Shown: piece after piece, positions 21,033-23,209 of the stretch
How positions within the stretch are numbered: the stretch's first letter is position 1
Layout: each line of letters begins with the position of its first letter
Assembly: GCF_000003605.2 (NCBI RefSeq)
Contig: NW_003148774.1
Coordinates: 66,197-89,405 of the forward strand
DNA length: 23,209 bases
Origin: Saccoglossus kowalevskii
Taxonomy: Eukaryota > Hemichordata > Enteropneusta > Harrimaniidae
Direction: 5' to 3'
Program-made: the position numbers and the translations under genes
The notes under the pieces: generated by a model
What the model was told of the DNA's origin: nothing
Databases searched by the model: none
The model's input: only the letters and a program-made list of their open reading frames with translations

Positions 21033-22379
21033 CTACTTATACAATTAAAGAATGTTGATGAAAGCAAAAAAAAATAATATTGTTTTAATAATTTGATTTG
21101 TTCAAGATGTTTTAAATGTTTAAACAATTACAACAAACAAAATTATTGTGTAAATGTATGAATTTTTCTACAACTGTGTTGAAGAAAAGCCTGTTACTTA
21201 TAGTGGTTTACAGGCACTGAATTGTGCTATATGGCTTCCTCGTACATATTGATTATTGGTAAGCTGTCTTTTATAACATTGATGTAGTTTTCTAAACACA
21301 CACACCATTTGAATACCAAGTACTCATACCCAACTTAATGAAATTCTTTTGTTTTTCGTGGCTGACCTTAAGGGACCATATGTATGTACTGAATTATTAT
21401 GAGTGTGGAGAATACATGAGTGGTTGCAGCCCCCATGTGTTGCCAGCATAAGCTGCAAGGGACAGCTGTTTCCCACCTTTCAGTTTAGACCAACTAAGGC
21501 AGTGATTAGTAACACTATGGCTGCTTGCTAATTTGTCTATTGGAATGTCTCTAACTTGTTTGTCAGCGTGAGAGTGCTCAGATGCTGGTTATTGATTCTC
21601 CCCACTTATTGTAGTTATTTTAGCTAGTGTAGTATTGAACATCGCATTTTGGTTAGCCAGTGCTACAAGACATTAAAGTTTTTTTTCCTATTTTCTTACA
21701 ATACATTGCCGCCAAGGTGACTGGTTCCCATTCAACCATGCTTTGTGTGTAATGTCCCGTACAAATCGCTCTATTTTTGAAAATTTGTAAATAACATGAG
21801 TTCGGTTCAGGTTTTTTAAGCAGGTTGCTTTATATGACTAAAAATAAACAAATAGGTTTGTTATTTTGGCATTCATTTTCATGGATGGCATGGCACTTAA
21901 GTTTCATTTTTTTGTATAAATATTCCAGTCATTGAATGAAATTTAAAAGTAATTTATAATGGAATAAAAAAAATAATAATTAATATATTATATTTGTTCA
22001 GTAAAAATTCCCTCCCAAACCATGCTGTGCCTCCCCTTCAACAGTAATGGCGTCTTCCGTGCAGAATCTTTAATTCTCTATCTATATTAATACTTTTTTT
22101 TCAAGCTTTTATATGATGCATGGCTGGCTATGAATAATAGTACCTTGCCATATGGTCATTATTTATTTATTGTATTGAAAAGTAGTAACGTGTGTAGTGT
22201 ATAGTTTGCATTGACAGTGTTACATGCTTAGGAAGGGTGTATAGTATCTTGGTGAAAACACATGTGTTGTAATATTTTTAACCCCCGTTATGCGTTGTAA
22301 CTGACAATCCAACCAGCAAGAATGCATCAAATAGTTGGTTGGGGGATTTAATTGGCAGCAAGAATAACTATAATTTCAG
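21033..22379. other. Non-coding stretch
   Basis: I find no supported gene. A GC-richer patch at 21420-21520 has no long frame. Confidence 0.4.
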
Positions 22380-22520
22380 CCTGCAGTACAGCATATCTAC
22401 GGGTTAGCTATCCAGTCAGGTGTTGTAGTGTGCGACAATCCACAAAAAGACGCAGTTTTGGCATCAGTTGTTTCCCACCTTTCCTGGAGGCAGTTTTCCT
22501 TGTTTTATTTAACTGTGACA
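22380..22520 (+). CDS. Candidate internal exon (ANF-receptor-like or F-box-like)
   Basis: An acceptor AATTTCAG precedes 22380 and a consensus donor GTAAGT starts at 22521, enclosing 141 bp open as 47 codons. The translation ends DAVLASVVSHLSWRQF followed by SLFYLTVT. Two family patterns fit this segment. One is the ligand-binding ANF-receptor fold of ionotropic glutamate receptors, where a helix ending in W-x-x-F is followed by a strand of the FxFY type. The other is an F-box (VLxxIxSxL..R.fxxLxxV). Neither can be settled from 25 residues, and the acidic residue normally following FY in glutamate receptors is missing. An alternative acceptor CTGCAG at 22381-22386 would give a phase-1 start, matching the donor phase of the exon at 7444-7681; this is only compatibility, not evidence of joining. 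Confidence 0.35.
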
Positions 22521-22604
22521 GTAAGTACACATAATTGTTTTATGACTAAAGTATTATGTATATATCCATACTGTCTACACAGCAGTCACTTTACTACATA
22601 TTCT

Positions 22605-23209
22605 ACTTGTATGGGTACTACCATGGCACATGTCTGTGTATGGGTACAATTGTATTACAAACCTTGGCACAGGTCTGTGTATGGGTACAATTGTATTACA
22701 AACCCTGGCACAGGTCTGTGTATGGGTACAATTGTATTACAAACCCTGGCACTGGTCTGTGTATGGGTACAATTGTATTACAAACCTTGGCACAGATCTG
22801 TGTATGGGTACAATTGTATTACAAACCTTGGCACAGGTCTGTGTATGGGTACAATTGTATTACAAACCCTGGCACTGGTCTGTGTATGGGTACAATTGTA
22901 TTACAAACCTTGGCACAGGTCTGTGTATGGGTACAATTGTATTACAAACCCCTCGGCACAGGTCTGTGTATGAGTACAATTGTATTACAACCCCTGGCAC
23001 AGGTCTGTGTATGGGTACAATTGTATCACAAACCCCGGCACAGGTCTGTGTATGGGTACTACAAACCCAGGCACAGGTCTGTGTATGGGTACAATTGTAT
23101 TACAACCCCTGGCACAGGTCTGTGTATGGGTACAATTGTATTACAAACCCTAACACAGGTCTGTGTATGGGTACAATTATATTACAAACCATGGCACTGG
23201 TCTGTGTAT
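22605..23209. repeat. 41-bp minisatellite, at least 15 units, runs off the window
   Basis: The unit GGGTACAATTGTATTACAAA continues with CCCTGGCACAGGTCTGTGTAT (41 bp). Unit starts are at 22613, 22642, 22683 and then every 41 bp, with a 29-bp first copy, a 43-bp copy at 22929 and a 33-bp copy at 23054. Most units contain the perfect palindrome TACAATTGTA. Variants GCACTGG and GCACAGG recur with a three-unit (123-bp) rhythm at 22742 and 22866. As 41 is not a multiple of three, one plus frame cycles through three open translations; the long frame at 22428-22973 is mostly this artefact. Confidence 0.96.

Noticed and set aside
21463-22483. A 19-base near match (18 of 19) between 21463-21481 and 22465-22483, suggesting a duplicated exon
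   Set aside because: Similarity does not extend convincingly beyond the match, the 21463 copy lies in no long open frame, and one such match is not far from chance in a window of this size.

Overview
The window looks like AT-rich nuclear DNA from an invertebrate animal. Evidence for this is sparse intron-like coding sequence with GT/AG splice signals, a 5'-truncated non-LTR retrotransposon, MITE-like inverted-repeat elements, and many minisatellites. There are no rRNA or tRNA genes, operons, Shine-Dalgarno sites or long unbroken genes. The repeat style (TA-flanked MITE, hairpin-ended element, short-unit minisatellites, LINE with an AAT-type tail) is reminiscent of marine invertebrates such as molluscs, brachiopods, lancelets or hemichordates, but the sequence alone does not fix the taxon.

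Layout. 357-1605: a 24-bp minisatellite of about 52 units. 2321-2791: ten 47-bp units, each carrying an inverted CCAAT box. 3433-4115 (minus): relic of the 3' end of a LINE. 5043-5147: five diverged 21-bp units. 7374-7681: a TATA-like site followed by a plausible first coding exon ending in a GT donor. 10759-11636: about 22 units of a 40-bp repeat with an internal 237-bp duplication. 12141-12654: a CCAAT/CRE/TATA cluster followed by a 73-codon ORF with a 20-residue internal repeat. 12975-13860: a diverged dispersed-repeat cluster interrupted by a 217-bp MITE and containing a perfect RFX X-box palindrome. 15324-15476: a small element whose two ends are both hairpins. 16229-16582: a 13-bp minisatellite. 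18899-19365: a 22-bp minisatellite. 20864-21032 (minus) and 22380-22520 (plus): two candidate exons. 22605-23209: a 41-bp minisatellite running off the window end.

Most long open frames here are produced by tandem repeats that lack stop codons, not by genes. The best protein-coding candidate is the exon at 7444-7681; the others are weaker and their products are not firmly recognised. Adding the listed spans, the tandem arrays cover roughly 4 kb, about one sixth of the window. No complete gene is visible, and I see no direct evidence that the candidate exons belong to one gene.
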